A stretch of DNA of 64,000 nt from JAENVU01 sp963801105. GTDB lineage: Bacteria; Actinomycetota; Acidimicrobiia; IMCC26256; JAENVU01. Below the pieces are notes generated by a model. The model searched no databases, was not told the DNA's origin, and saw only the letters and a program-made list of their open reading frames with translations. Shown here piece after piece: positions 52,365-60,539 of this stretch; positions within the stretch are counted from its first letter, which is position 1, and each line of letters opens with the position of its first letter. The stretch is from positions 806,001-870,000 of the forward strand of contig CAWDDH010000003.1 of assembly GCA_963801105.1 (NCBI GenBank). The letters are read 5' to 3'. Made by a program: the position numbers and the translations under genes.

Positions 52365-52985
52365 ATGTCCGGCGAGATGCCCGGGGGGCTCCGGGAGCGC
52401 AAGAAGGCCAAGACCCGTCAGGCATTGATCGACACGGCGCTCGAACTCTTTATCCGGAACGGGTTCGACCAGACGACGGTGGAGCAGATCGCCGAGGCGT
52501 GCGACGTCGCGCCCCGCACCTTCTTCCGCTACTTCCCCTCCAAGGAGGACCTGCTCTTCGCCGACAGCGAGGCGCATCTCGACCAGCTGCTCGAGGCGCT
52601 CGCGGCACGTCCGGCCGAGGAGTCGGCGCTGCGGGCGGTCCGCAACGCCGTGCTCGAGCTCACCGACGTGTACGAGCACGAGCGCGAGGCCCTGCTCGCC
52701 AAAGCCCGCGTGATGGCGGAGATCCCGAGCTGCGCGACCCAGGGCCTCGAACGCCAGCAGGGATGGGAGCAGGAGCTGATCGCGCGGCTCGCGCGGCGCG
52801 AGCCCTCGACGGACCCGGGCTCGGCGTTGCGACTCCGGCTCGTGGCCGCGGCGTCCACCGCCGCGATGCGCGCCGCGGTCGACGTCTGGATCGCCGGCGA
52901 CGACGGCCGCACCCTGCAGGAGCTGATCGCCGAGGCGTTCGACCGTCTCGCCGAGGGTCTCGACGGCCCGGCCGACCGAGCCTGA
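52365..52985 (+). CDS. TetR-family transcriptional regulator
   Basis: 206 aa. The N-terminal DNA-binding domain reads LRERKKAKTRQALIDTALELF, with helix-turn-helix TTVEQIAEACDVAPRTFFRYF and SKEDLLF, a canonical TetR start. The C-terminal ligand domain is Ala/Glu-rich and contains the MftR/AcrR-like ALRLRLVAAASTAAMRAAVDVWI. The start is the ATG at 52365. It is divergent from the MMPL transporter with a 123-bp spacer that includes AT-richer sequence around 52307-52330, a plausible operator zone. It probably represses the transporter until an inducer binds. Confidence 0.88.
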   Translation: MSGEMPGGLRERKKAKTRQALIDTALELFIRNGFDQTTVEQIAEACDVAPRTFFRYFPSKEDLLFADSEAHLDQLLEALAARPAEESALRAVRNAVLELTDVYEHEREALLAKARVMAEIPSCATQGLERQQGWEQELIARLARREPSTDPGSALRLRLVAAASTAAMRAAVDVWIAGDDGRTLQELIAEAFDRLAEGLDGPADRA

Positions 52986-53047
52986 GCGCCGAGGCGGTCC
53001 GGCCGGCGCGCCGTCGCGGCGTGGACGCGCCGGCCGGTCCTGCGGTC

Positions 53048-53548
53048 TCAGCCCGCGAGCGGGCCGCCGGTCTCGAGCAGGGTCTTGAGGTCCGACAGGA
53101 CGAAGGCCCAGCCGCCGCCACCCTCGCCGAGGTCGCCCGAGCCGTCGATCATCGCGGCGGTGATCGGCGCGTCGGTCACGTCGTGGGTCACGGTGAGGCG
53201 CGTCACGCCATCCTGCTCGGGGTGGACGTCCCAGATGAGCTCGTGAAAGCCCTCGGCCACCTGGTCGGGCATGAAGTGGAAGCGCCAGGTCTGCACGAGC
53301 CGGTGCGGCGGATCGATCTCGACGACTTCACCGTCGGCGCCGAGCGGGTCGATCTGCATCGCCTCGCACATCTCGGCGGGCATGAGCACCCGCATCGCGC
53401 CGCCGGGACGGAGGTCGTACTCCGAGTGGCCGGGGTAGCCGTACCGCGCCGTCCACTCCGGTGAGGTGATCGCCTCCCAGACGGCCTCGGGCGTCGCCTT
53501 GATGTACACGCGGTAGATCTGCGCGGTGCGAGTCGTCGTGTCACTCAT
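53048..53548 (-). CDS. SRPBCC (AHSA1-type) domain protein
   Basis: 166 aa of the START/SRPBCC ligand-binding fold. It begins IYRVYIKATPEAVWEAITSPEWTARYGY and continues with YDLRPGGAMRVLM, GEVVEIDPPHRLVQTWRF and GVTRLTVTHDVTDAP. The C-terminus has GGGWAFVLSDLKTLLETG. These are the hallmarks of AHSA1-like proteins. The ATG (53546-53548) overlaps the ArsR stop as ATGA. ArsR plus AHSA1 pairs are frequent in actinobacteria, though the ligand is generally unknown. Confidence 0.85.
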   Translation of the reverse strand: MSDTTTRTAQIYRVYIKATPEAVWEAITSPEWTARYGYPGHSEYDLRPGGAMRVLMPAEMCEAMQIDPLGADGEVVEIDPPHRLVQTWRFHFMPDQVAEGFHELIWDVHPEQDGVTRLTVTHDVTDAPITAAMIDGSGDLGEGGGGWAFVLSDLKTLLETGGPLAG

Positions 53549-53865
53549 GCGGATGCCTCCAGGCTCTGTTTGAGGTCGGCGAGCGCGGAGACCCGACGCT
53601 CGGTGTACTTGTCGATCCAGCGGTCGTGCACGAGCCGGATCGGCACGGGGTTCAGGAAGTGCAACTTCTCCCGACCGGAGCGCTTCGTGACCACGAGACC
53701 GGCCTCCTCGAGCACCCGCAGGTGCTTCATGACGCCGAAGCGCGTCATCTCGAGTCCGGACTCGAGATCGGTCAACGTGCGGCCGTCCTGCTCGAAGAGC
53801 AGGTCGAGCAGGAAGCGCCGGGTGGGATCGGCCAGCGCCCTGAACACCCGGTCGTCGTCCTGCAT
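53545..53865 (-). CDS. ArsR-family regulator (AHSA1-associated type)
   Basis: 106 aa. The winged helix reads DRVFRALADPTRRFLLDLLFEQDGRTL, with recognition segment LTDLESGLEMTRFGVMKHLRVL and wing VVTKRSGREKLHFLNPVPI. It ends with a helix, DKYTERRVSALADLKQSLE, typical of the subgroup that pairs with SRPBCC proteins. No metal-binding Cys are present. The start is the ATG at 53865, because TATTGT (complement of 53873-53878) lies 7 nt upstream; a GTG at 53895 would place the operator inside the gene. Confidence 0.86.
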   Translation of the reverse strand: MQDDDRVFRALADPTRRFLLDLLFEQDGRTLTDLESGLEMTRFGVMKHLRVLEEAGLVVTKRSGREKLHFLNPVPIRLVHDRWIDKYTERRVSALADLKQSLEASA

Positions 53866-53879
53866 GCCGTCGACAATAC

Positions 53880-53895
53880 GTGACTGTTTGGTCAC
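53880..53895. promoter_or_regulatory. Inverted repeat GTGAC-N6-GTCAC upstream of arsR
   Basis: GTGAC (53880-53884) and GTCAC (53891-53895) flank TGTTTG. The site lies directly upstream of the leaderless -10 of the ArsR-AHSA1 operon and is a plausible autoregulatory operator. It could also touch the divergent ABC exporter promoter. Confidence 0.5.
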
Positions 53896-53951
53896 CTGTC
53901 AAGCACCGGCTTCCCGTCGGGGGACGGGGCCGGCCCCGTAACGTTCGGAAC

Positions 53952-54848
53952 GTGAGCGACGTCATCGAGGTCACCGACCTCCACAAGTCCTACGGCGACG
54001 TCCACGCCGTGCGCGGCATCGGGTTCTCGGTGCATTCGGGCGAGATCGTCGCCGTCCTCGGGCCGAACGGCGCGGGCAAGACCACGGCCATCGAGATGCT
54101 CGAGGGCTACCGCACCCCCGACTCCGGGACGATCCGCGTGCTCGGCGCGGATCCGGCGACGGGCGGCGTGGCGCTACGCCAACGCGTCGGCATCGTGCTC
54201 CAGGAGTGCGCCATCGACCCGTACCTCACGGTCGAAGAGGTCCTGCGGATGCACGCCGCGTACTACGAGCACCCCCGCGCGCCGGCCGAGGCGATCGAGC
54301 TCGTCGGCCTCGAGGCCAAGAGCTCCAGTCGAGTCAAGACGCTCTCGGGCGGCCAACAGCGCCGCCTCGATGTCGCCCTCGGGATCATCGGCGACCCGGA
54401 CCTGCTCTTCCTCGACGAGCCGACGACCGGGTTCGATCCCTCCGCCCGCCGCCAGGCGTGGGAGCTCGTGCACCGGCTCCGCGACCTGGGCAAGACCGTC
54501 CTGCTCACGACGCACTACATGGACGAGGCCCAGGTGCTCGCCGACCGCGTCATCGTGATCGCCGCCGGGAGGATTCTCGCGACCGGGAAACCGGACGACA
54601 TCGGCGGGCGCGCGTCAGCCCGCACGACCATCCGGATCCCCTGGCCCGAGGACCGCCCACTCGAGGACCTTCCCCTCGCCGCGAATCGCGACGGAGCGAC
54701 GGCAGCGCTCGAGACGGACGCGACGACCCAGGCGCTCCATGCCCTGACCGGGTGGGCCATCGACCACGGCGTGGACCTCGACGGAATGACCGTGACCCGG
54801 CCGTCGCTCGAGGACGTGTACCTCGAGCTGGTGGGCGACGACGCATGA
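53952..54848 (+). CDS. ABC exporter ATP-binding protein
   Basis: 298 aa. Walker A is LGPNGAGKTTAIEMLEGY (about residues 36-53), the Q-loop is IVLQECAIDPYL, the ABC signature is KTLSGGQQRRLDVAL, Walker B is LLFLDEPTTGFDP, and the H-loop is LLTTHYMDEA. The C-terminal 80 residues resemble the DrrA/CcmA-type extension that contacts the permease. TAACGT (53939-53944) ends 7 nt before the GTG start, a leaderless arrangement. It overlaps the permease gene. ABC-2 exporters of this kind often export drugs or lipids; the cargo is not identified. Confidence 0.93.
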   Translation: MSDVIEVTDLHKSYGDVHAVRGIGFSVHSGEIVAVLGPNGAGKTTAIEMLEGYRTPDSGTIRVLGADPATGGVALRQRVGIVLQECAIDPYLTVEEVLRMHAAYYEHPRAPAEAIELVGLEAKSSSRVKTLSGGQQRRLDVALGIIGDPDLLFLDEPTTGFDPSARRQAWELVHRLRDLGKTVLLTTHYMDEAQVLADRVIVIAAGRILATGKPDDIGGRASARTTIRIPWPEDRPLEDLPLAANRDGATAALETDATTQALHALTGWAIDHGVDLDGMTVTRPSLEDVYLELVGDDA

Positions 54849-55615
54849 AGCCTGCCCGCACCTTTCTGCACCAGGTCGGTTGGGAGCAGCGCACCTTCTG
54901 GCGCAACCCGGCGAGCGCTTCGTTCACGTTCGCCTTCCCGTTGGTGTTCCTGGTCGTCTTCATCGCGATCAACGGCAACGACACCGTCCGGCTGCCCGGC
55001 GGGGCGGTGAAGTTCGCGCAGTTCTACGTGCCGGCGATCGTCGCCTTCGGCATCATCAGCGCGTCGTACACGAACCTCGCGTTCACGCTCTCGATCCGGC
55101 GCGACAACGGTCTGCTCAAGCGGGTGCGCGGCACGCCACTCTCCCCGGGCATCTACCTCGCCGGCCTCGGTGGCAACGTGATCGTCGTCAGCACGATCCT
55201 GACCCTGCTCGTGACCGTGCTCGGCATCGTCGTGTACGGCGTGACGTTCCCCGGCCGCTACCTCGGCCTGTTCGTGGACCTCGCGCTCGGCGCGTTCACG
55301 TTCGGCGCCATCGGTTCGATGGTGTCCACGTTCGTCCCCAACGAGGACGCCGCCCCCGCGATCATCAACTTCATCGTGTTCCCGCTGCTGTTCATCTCCG
55401 GCACGTTCGGTCGGGTCGACGCGAGCTCGACGCTCGGACGAATCGCCTCGGTGTTCCCGGTCCTCCACTTCAACAAGCTGCTCGAGGCCGCCTTCAACCC
55501 GAACACGAGCGGCACCGGCCTCATCGCCTCGCACCTCCTGGTCATCGCGGCGTGGGGCGTCGGCGCGCTGTTCGTCGCGGCGCGCCGGTTCAAGTGGGAA
55601 CCCAGCCACAGATGA
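54845..55615 (+). CDS. ABC-2 type exporter permease
   Basis: 256 aa with six hydrophobic helices. The ABC-2 signature RRDNGLLKRVRGTPLSPGIYL follows the second helix, and the region after NEDAAPAIINFIVFPLLFISGTFG is the usual family motif. The N-terminus (FLHQVGWEQRTFWRNPASASF) is the cytoplasmic coupling segment. ATGA overlap with the ATPase gene and with the next gene (AGATGACC at 55611-55618) ties three genes together. Confidence 0.92.
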   Translation: MKPARTFLHQVGWEQRTFWRNPASASFTFAFPLVFLVVFIAINGNDTVRLPGGAVKFAQFYVPAIVAFGIISASYTNLAFTLSIRRDNGLLKRVRGTPLSPGIYLAGLGGNVIVVSTILTLLVTVLGIVVYGVTFPGRYLGLFVDLALGAFTFGAIGSMVSTFVPNEDAAPAIINFIVFPLLFISGTFGRVDASSTLGRIASVFPVLHFNKLLEAAFNPNTSGTGLIASHLLVIAAWGVGALFVAARRFKWEPSHR

Positions 55616-56061
55616 CCGGATCCGAGGCGGGCCGGCGGATCGCGTTCGGCGCCGACGACGACAGCGAGACCGTCCGCGCGGTGCGGGCCCGGCTCGCCTC
55701 CCGCGGTGCGCTCGCCGTGGTCGACGGCCTCACGTGGCCGTCGTTGGCCCGGCGCGTCGGCGAGTTGGTCGCATCCGGCGAGGCGGACCTCGGGGTGCTC
55801 ATGTGCTGGACGGGCACGGGGACCGCGATCGCGGCGAACAAGGTGCGGGGTGTGCGGGCGGCGCAGGCATCCGATGCCTGGACCGCGCGCGGGGCGCGGC
55901 TGTGGAACGACGCGAACGTCCTCGCCCTCAGCCTCAAGCGGCTCGCTCCCGACGTCGCGGTCGAGTGCGTCGACGCCTTCCTCGACACGAGTGAGCCGGA
56001 CCCCGACGAGGCGAGTGCCATCGCGCTGCTGCGCTCGATCGACGACGACCGCGAGCACTGA
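55612..56061 (+). CDS. RpiB/LacA/LacB-family sugar-phosphate isomerase-like protein
   Basis: 149 aa. It has the RpiB/LacAB core. An N-terminal strand, RIAFGADDDSETV, lacks the usual D-x-x-G. It is followed by GVLMCWTGTGTAIAANKVRGVRAAQASDAWTARGARLWNDANVLALS, which includes the catalytic-Cys position (Cys in VLMCWTGTG) and the NDANVLALS anion-binding segment. Ribose-5-phosphate or another aldose/ketose phosphate isomerisation is expected. ATGA overlap with the ABC permease is unusual for this enzyme and suggests that it is expressed with the exporter. Confidence 0.82.
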   Translation: MTGSEAGRRIAFGADDDSETVRAVRARLASRGALAVVDGLTWPSLARRVGELVASGEADLGVLMCWTGTGTAIAANKVRGVRAAQASDAWTARGARLWNDANVLALSLKRLAPDVAVECVDAFLDTSEPDPDEASAIALLRSIDDDREH

Positions 56062-56082
56062 CGCCGCCGGCGAGCCCGGAGG

Positions 56083-56088
56083 TAGCGT
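56083..56088 (+). promoter_or_regulatory. Leaderless -10 hexamer TAGCGT for tadA
   Basis: TAGCGT ends 9 nt before the ATG at 56098; the intervening CCCGCCCCG has no ribosome-binding character. Confidence 0.45.
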
Positions 56089-56097
56089 CCCGCCCCG

Positions 56098-56562
56098 ATG
56101 GATCCCACCACCCTCGACGAGTTGATGCAGGTCGCGCTGGACGAGGCACGCGCCGCGCTCGCGCATGACGACGTGCCGGTCGGCGCGGTGGTGGTCCGGC
56201 GCGACGATGCGACCGTCATCGCGCGACGCCACAACGAGCGCGAGCTCACCGGGGACCCGACCGCTCACGCGGAGCTGCTCGCCCTCCGGGACGCGGCGGC
56301 GACGCTCGGCAGCTGGCGACTCGACGGGTGCGCGCTGGTCGTCACGCTCGAGCCGTGCGCCATGTGTGCCGGCGCACTCGTCAACAGCCGCATCGGGTTC
56401 GTGGCGTTCGGACCCCCCGACCCGAAGGCGGGGGCGCTCGGCAGCCGCTACCACCTCCTCGCCGATCCGCGCCTCAACCACGAGTGCCCGGTCGTCCCGG
56501 GGATCCGGGCCGAGGAGTCGGCCGGGCTGCTGCGGAGCTTCTTCACGAGCCGTCGGTCCTGA
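56098..56562 (+). CDS. tadA: tRNA-specific adenosine deaminase
   Basis: Deaminates A34 of tRNA-Arg(ACG) to inosine. It is 154 aa with the zinc site TAHAELLAL (H-A-E, proton-shuttle Glu) and TLEPCAMCAGALV (P-C-x-x-C). The region DPKAGALGSRYHLL is typical of TadA, separating it from cytosine or guanine deaminases. It sits directly upstream of tRNA-Ser(CGA) on the same strand. Confidence 0.93.
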   Translation: MDPTTLDELMQVALDEARAALAHDDVPVGAVVVRRDDATVIARRHNERELTGDPTAHAELLALRDAAATLGSWRLDGCALVVTLEPCAMCAGALVNSRIGFVAFGPPDPKAGALGSRYHLLADPRLNHECPVVPGIRAEESAGLLRSFFTSRRS

Positions 56563-56620
56563 GGGAGCCGTCGGTACACTGACCGGCTCGTGCGGCGGCG
56601 CTCCGGTGCCGCGGTGCCGA

Positions 56621-56705
56621 GGAGGGGTGCGAGAGCGGCCGAATCGGATGGTCTCGAAAACCATTGTGGCGCAAGCCACCGTGGGTTCAAATCCCACCCC
56701 CTCCG
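56621..56705 (+). tRNA. tRNA-Ser (anticodon CGA)
   Basis: An 85-nt class II tRNA with acceptor GGAGGGG/CCCCTCC and discriminator G. The anticodon arm ATGGTCTCGAAAACCAT has anticodon CGA, reading UCG. A long variable arm (TGTGGCGCAAGCCACC) and T-loop GGTTCAAATCC follow. The first 27 nt are identical to the GGA isoacceptor at 45950. CCA is not encoded. Confidence 0.95.
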
Positions 56706-56708
56706 CCA

Positions 56709-56734
56709 CCGACCCGGGCCTCGACCCGGGTCGG
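56709..56734 (+). terminator. Terminator hairpin after tRNA-Ser(CGA)
   Basis: CCGACCCGGG (56709-56718) and CCCGGGTCGG (56725-56734) form a perfect 10-bp stem with loop CCTCGA, starting 4 nt after the tRNA end. It is followed by TTCGCGCG rather than a U-tract. Confidence 0.65.
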
Positions 56735-56794
56735 TTCGCGCGCTTCGGCGGGCTTCTGTCGTGGGCGTTCGCCTTCTCGCAGCGACCGGTGGGG

Positions 56795-57655
56795 TCAGTT
56801 CGCCGGTGTGAGTCCCAACGCGTCGTAGATCAGGCGAGTCGCGCGTGACCGGTTCAGGGTGATGAAGTGCAGGCCCGGCGCGCCGCCGTCGAGCAGGGCA
56901 CGGGACAGCTTCGTCGCCTCCTCCACCCCGACGCGGAACACGGCTTCGGGGTCGTCCTGCACCGCGTAGAGCTTGTCGGCGAGCCACGACGGGAACTCCG
57001 AGCCCTGCAGCTCGGTCATCCGCTTGATGCTGCTGATCGCGGTCGCCGGCATGATCCCCGGGATCACCGGCTTGTCCACCCCGAGATCCGCCAGGCTCGA
57101 CACCAGGTCGAAGTAGTGGGCGGGGTCGAAGAAGAACTGGGTGATCGCGAAGTCGGCCTCGGCGAGCTTCTCGGCGGTGCGCGCCCGGTCCGCGGCGAGG
57201 CTCGGAGCGCGCGGGTGCGGCTCGGGAAAGGCCGCGACACCGATGGAGAAGTCGCCCACGTCACGCAGCAGCCGCACCAGCTCCACCGCGTAGGTCAGAT
57301 CGCCGGGAGGGAGATCGAGGTTCTTCGGCGGGTCGCCCCCGAGCGCCAGGATGTTCTCCACGCCGGCGTCTCCGTAGCGGCGCGCGATCTCCTCGAGCTC
57401 GGCGCGGGTGTGGCAGACGCACGTGAGGTGGGCCATCGGCGTGATCGACGAGTCCCGCCGGAAGTGCGTGACGATGTCATGGGTCAGCTCGCGCGTCCCG
57501 CCACCCGCGCCGTAGGTGACCGAGACGAACGACGGTGCCAGCGGCTCGAGCTCCGCCAGCGCCTTCGCCAGCGTCTCGGATGCCTCCGGGGTCTTCGGCG
57601 GGAAGAACTCGAAGCTGTACGTGGGGCCGGCGGCGAGCGCCTCCGTGATCTTCAT
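56795..57655 (-). CDS. metF: Methylenetetrahydrofolate reductase
   Basis: FAD enzyme reducing 5,10-methylene-THF to 5-methyl-THF for methionine synthesis. It is 286 aa in the TIM-barrel MetF family. Blocks are YSFEFFPPKTPEASE, with the catalytic Glu in the FEFFPP motif, then VSVTYGAGGGTRELT, HLTCVCHTRAELEE and NILALGGDPP. These continue with GVAAFPEPHP, ITQFFFDPAHYF and VIPGIMPATAI. The ATG at 57655 has TACCCT (complement of 57665-57670) 9 nt upstream. It is divergent from the DUF2505 gene, with a 61-bp shared promoter region. Confidence 0.95.
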   Translation of the reverse strand: MKITEALAAGPTYSFEFFPPKTPEASETLAKALAELEPLAPSFVSVTYGAGGGTRELTHDIVTHFRRDSSITPMAHLTCVCHTRAELEEIARRYGDAGVENILALGGDPPKNLDLPPGDLTYAVELVRLLRDVGDFSIGVAAFPEPHPRAPSLAADRARTAEKLAEADFAITQFFFDPAHYFDLVSSLADLGVDKPVIPGIMPATAISSIKRMTELQGSEFPSWLADKLYAVQDDPEAVFRVGVEEATKLSRALLDGGAPGLHFITLNRSRATRLIYDALGLTPAN

Positions 57656-57664
57656 GGTCGGGTC

Positions 57665-57708
57665 AGGGTACGCGAGTCGCGTCGCCCCTCTCCACGATTG
57701 CCTACGGT
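57665..57708. promoter_or_regulatory. Divergent leaderless promoter pair (metF / DUF2505 gene)
   Basis: TACCCT (complement of 57665-57670) lies 9 nt before the metF ATG and TACGGT (57703-57708) lies 8 nt before the DUF2505 ATG. The two hexamers are only 32 bp apart, so the -35 zones overlap. Confidence 0.5.
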
Positions 57709-57716
57709 GTCCCCCG

Positions 57717-58202
57717 ATGGACTTCGAGATCACCCAGGACATCGCCCGTCCGGCCGACTCCGTCGACGCCGCCCTCGTCGATCCCGCGTTCCTCGTGCGG
57801 ATGGCGGAGCTGCCCAAGCTCGGCACCGCGGAGGTCCTCGACCAGCGGCGGGACGGCGACCTGCTGTACCAGGACGTGCGCTACCTCTTTCAGGCCGAGC
57901 TGTCACGGGCGGTGACCCGAGTCGTGGATCCGAAGCTGCTCACGTGGATCGAGCGCTCGGCCTGCAACCTCGCGACCCGCGAGACGCAGTGCGACATCCT
58001 CCCGGACCACTACGCGCGTCTGCTCTCGGGTCGCTACCGCGCGGTGATCGCCGACACAGGACACGGTTCGCGCCGCACGCTCACGGGTCAGGTGAAGGTG
58101 CGCATGCCGCTCGTCGGCGGGAAGGTGGAGGGCGCCATCGTGGGCGGCCTCCGCGAGAACGCCGCCGCGCAGGTCGCGCTGATCGAGTCCTTTCTCGACT
58201 GA
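57717..58202 (+). CDS. DUF2505 (SRPBCC-like) protein
   Basis: 161 aa. It begins MDFEITQDIARPADSVDAAL and shows the DUF2505 layout, with FLVRMAELPKLGTAEVLD, QDVRYLFQAELSRAVTRVVDP, LTWIERS and a C-terminal GKVEGAIVGGLRENAAAQVALIE helix. The fold is related to polyketide cyclase/START proteins that hold hydrophobic ligands. No catalytic residues are known for the family. It is divergent from metF and followed by the convergent copA. Confidence 0.75.
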   Translation: MDFEITQDIARPADSVDAALVDPAFLVRMAELPKLGTAEVLDQRRDGDLLYQDVRYLFQAELSRAVTRVVDPKLLTWIERSACNLATRETQCDILPDHYARLLSGRYRAVIADTGHGSRRTLTGQVKVRMPLVGGKVEGAIVGGLRENAAAQVALIESFLD

Positions 58203-58221
58203 GCGCGGCCGCGCGAACTGC

Positions 58222-60456
58222 TCAGCGCGCGCCGCGGAAGCGGCGGAGCCGCAGCGAGTTGGTGACGACGAACACCGACGAGAAACCCATGGCGCCGGCG
58301 GCGATGACCGGGTTGAGCAGCCCGAGCGCTGCGAGCGGGATCGCGGCCACGTTGTACGCGAAGGCCCAGAACAGGTTGCCCTGGATCGTCCGCAGGGTCG
58401 CGCGCGACAGGGCGATCGCGTCGGACGCGCCGCGCAGGTCGCCCGAGACCAGCGTGAGGTCGCTCGCCTCGATCGCGACGTCGGTCCCCGTGCCGATCGC
58501 GATCCCGAGATCCGACTGGGCCAGCGCCGGCGCGTCGTTCACGCCGTCGCCGACGACGGCGACCCGGCGGCCCTCGGCCTGGAGGTCCCGAACGACGGTC
58601 ACCTTGTCGGCCGGCAGCACCTCGGCGATGACGCGGTCGATGCCGACCTCGCGTGCGATCGCCGCCGCGGTCGCTTCGCGGTCGCCGGTGACCATCACGG
58701 TCTCGACGCCGAGTCGGTGCAGGGCGGCGATCGCCTCGCGTGAGCTGGGCTTGGCCGAGTCGGCGACGAGGTAGACGGCCTCCACCGCGCCGTCGCGCCC
58801 GGCGAAGACCGGCGTCCGCCCGGCCGCGGCACCGTCGTCGGCGGTGCTCGCGAGAGCGTCGGGCAGCCGGCCCACGAACTCGGCCCGGCCGACGCGCACC
58901 GTCTGACCGTCGACGTCGGCTTCGACCCCGAGGCCGGGTTCGTTCGCGAACGACCTCGGCGTCCGTCGCTCCACCCCGTCGTCGACGAGGCCGGCGACGA
59001 TCGCGCGGGCGATCGGGTGCTCCGACGCGTCCTCGGCCGCCAGCACGAGCCGGTCCAGGTCCGGTTGGTCGACACCGGGCGCGACGGTCCGGTCGACCAG
59101 CGCCATCTTCCCGGTGGTCACGGTGCCCGTCTTGTCGAGGACGGCGATGTCGACGCGCCGGGTGGCCTCGAGGACCTCGCCGCCGCGGATCACGATGCCG
59201 AGCTGAGCGCCCCGCCCGGTGCCCACCATGATCGCGGTGGGGGTCGCGAGGCCGAGCGCGCACGGGCAGGCGATGATGAGGACCGCGACCGCGGCGGTGA
59301 ACGCGCGGTCGGCCGGGTGACCGGTGAGCAGCCACACCGCGAGCGTGCCGATCGCGGTGAGGATCACGACGGGGACGAAGATCGCCGACACGCGGTCGGC
59401 GAGGCGCTGGACGGGAGCCTTGGAGCCCTGCGCGTCGGAGACCAACCGGGAGATCTGGGCCAGCGCCGTCTCGCCGCCGACCCGCGTGGCCTCCACGACG
59501 AGCCGGCCCGAGTCGTTGACCGTCGCACCGAAGACCTCATCGCCGACGCCGACCTCGACGGGAACGGACTCGCCGGTGAGCATCGACAGGTCCACCGCGG
59601 AGGCGCCGTCGCGCACCACGCCGTCGGTCGCGATCTTCTCCCCGGGCCGCACGACGAACCGCTGCCCGACGGTGAGCTGCTCGGCCGGGATCTCCTCGCC
59701 GCTCTCGAGCCGTGCCTGCTTCGCGCCGAGCTCGAGCAGCGACCGGAGCGCACCCGCCGAGCGACGCTTTGCCCGGGTCTCGAAGTACTTCCCGAGCAGG
59801 AGCAGCGCGGTCACCGCCGCGGCGGTCTCGAAGTAGACGTGGGCCCCGGACGAGCCGGCACCGGTCATCGACTCCATGCTCCCGGAGCTCGCGCCGAGGA
59901 ACAGGAGGGCGACCATCGACCACGTCCACGCGGCCATGGTGCCGATGGTGACGAGCGTGTCCATGGTGACCGCGCCGTGCTTCAGGTTGGTCCAGGTGGC
60001 GCGGTGGTACGGCAGACCGCACCAGAAGACCACCGGCGTCGACAACGCGGCGGCGAACCACTGCCACCCGTCGAACGTCAGCGCCGGGATCATCGAGACC
60101 GCCACGACCGGGATGGTCAGGACGACGGCCACGACGAGTCGTCGCCGGATGTCGTTCGGATCCTCGTCGTGGTGCATGTGATCGTGACCCGCGTGCGAGT
60201 GCCCGTGTTCGGCGCTCGAGGCGTGGGCCGAGTACCCGAGGTCGGCGACCGCCGACTCCACCGCGTCGACGTCCTCGGCCGCGGGATCGAACCGGACCGT
60301 CGCGGTCTCGGTCGCGAAGTTCACGTTGCAGTCCTCGACACCCGGCAGCGACGCGACGCGCTTCTCGATGCGGGCGGCGCACGAGGCACACGACATGCCG
60401 CCGAGCGAGAAGTCGACCCGGCTCTGGAGCCCGGGGTGGGTGGCGGGAACGCTCAT
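58222..60456 (-). CDS. copA: Copper-exporting P1B-type ATPase
   Basis: 744 aa. An N-terminal heavy-metal domain has GGMSCASCAARIEKRV (CxxC). A His-rich linker (EHGHSHAGHDHMHHDED, about residues 84-100) follows. Further in are LTGESVPVE in the actuator, IIACPCALGLATPTAIM (the CPC metal site in helix 6), the phosphorylation motif LDKTGTVTTGK, SEHPIARAIV (HP locus) and GDGVNDAPALAQ. These identify a Cu(I) exporter of the CopA type. The ATG at 60456 faces csoR across a CsoR-type operator. The His-rich linker is an additional possible copper or silver buffer. Confidence 0.95.
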   Translation of the reverse strand: MSVPATHPGLQSRVDFSLGGMSCASCAARIEKRVASLPGVEDCNVNFATETATVRFDPAAEDVDAVESAVADLGYSAHASSAEHGHSHAGHDHMHHDEDPNDIRRRLVVAVVLTIPVVAVSMIPALTFDGWQWFAAALSTPVVFWCGLPYHRATWTNLKHGAVTMDTLVTIGTMAAWTWSMVALLFLGASSGSMESMTGAGSSGAHVYFETAAAVTALLLLGKYFETRAKRRSAGALRSLLELGAKQARLESGEEIPAEQLTVGQRFVVRPGEKIATDGVVRDGASAVDLSMLTGESVPVEVGVGDEVFGATVNDSGRLVVEATRVGGETALAQISRLVSDAQGSKAPVQRLADRVSAIFVPVVILTAIGTLAVWLLTGHPADRAFTAAVAVLIIACPCALGLATPTAIMVGTGRGAQLGIVIRGGEVLEATRRVDIAVLDKTGTVTTGKMALVDRTVAPGVDQPDLDRLVLAAEDASEHPIARAIVAGLVDDGVERRTPRSFANEPGLGVEADVDGQTVRVGRAEFVGRLPDALASTADDGAAAGRTPVFAGRDGAVEAVYLVADSAKPSSREAIAALHRLGVETVMVTGDREATAAAIAREVGIDRVIAEVLPADKVTVVRDLQAEGRRVAVVGDGVNDAPALAQSDLGIAIGTGTDVAIEASDLTLVSGDLRGASDAIALSRATLRTIQGNLFWAFAYNVAAIPLAALGLLNPVIAAGAMGFSSVFVVTNSLRLRRFRGAR

Positions 60457-60483
60457 GGATCCGTCCTCTCGGTGGACACCACC

Positions 60484-60500
60484 ATACCCCATAGGGGTAT
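60484..60500. promoter_or_regulatory. CsoR operator ATACCCC-ATA-GGGGTAT
   Basis: A palindrome with 7-bp arms, matching the TACCCC/GGGGTA core of known CsoR sites. It lies between the divergent copA (start 60456) and csoR (start 60540) and can control both. Confidence 0.85.
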
Positions 60501-60539
60501 TCTGTCAAACCCGAACCCGAACCGAATCCGGAGGTCCCC

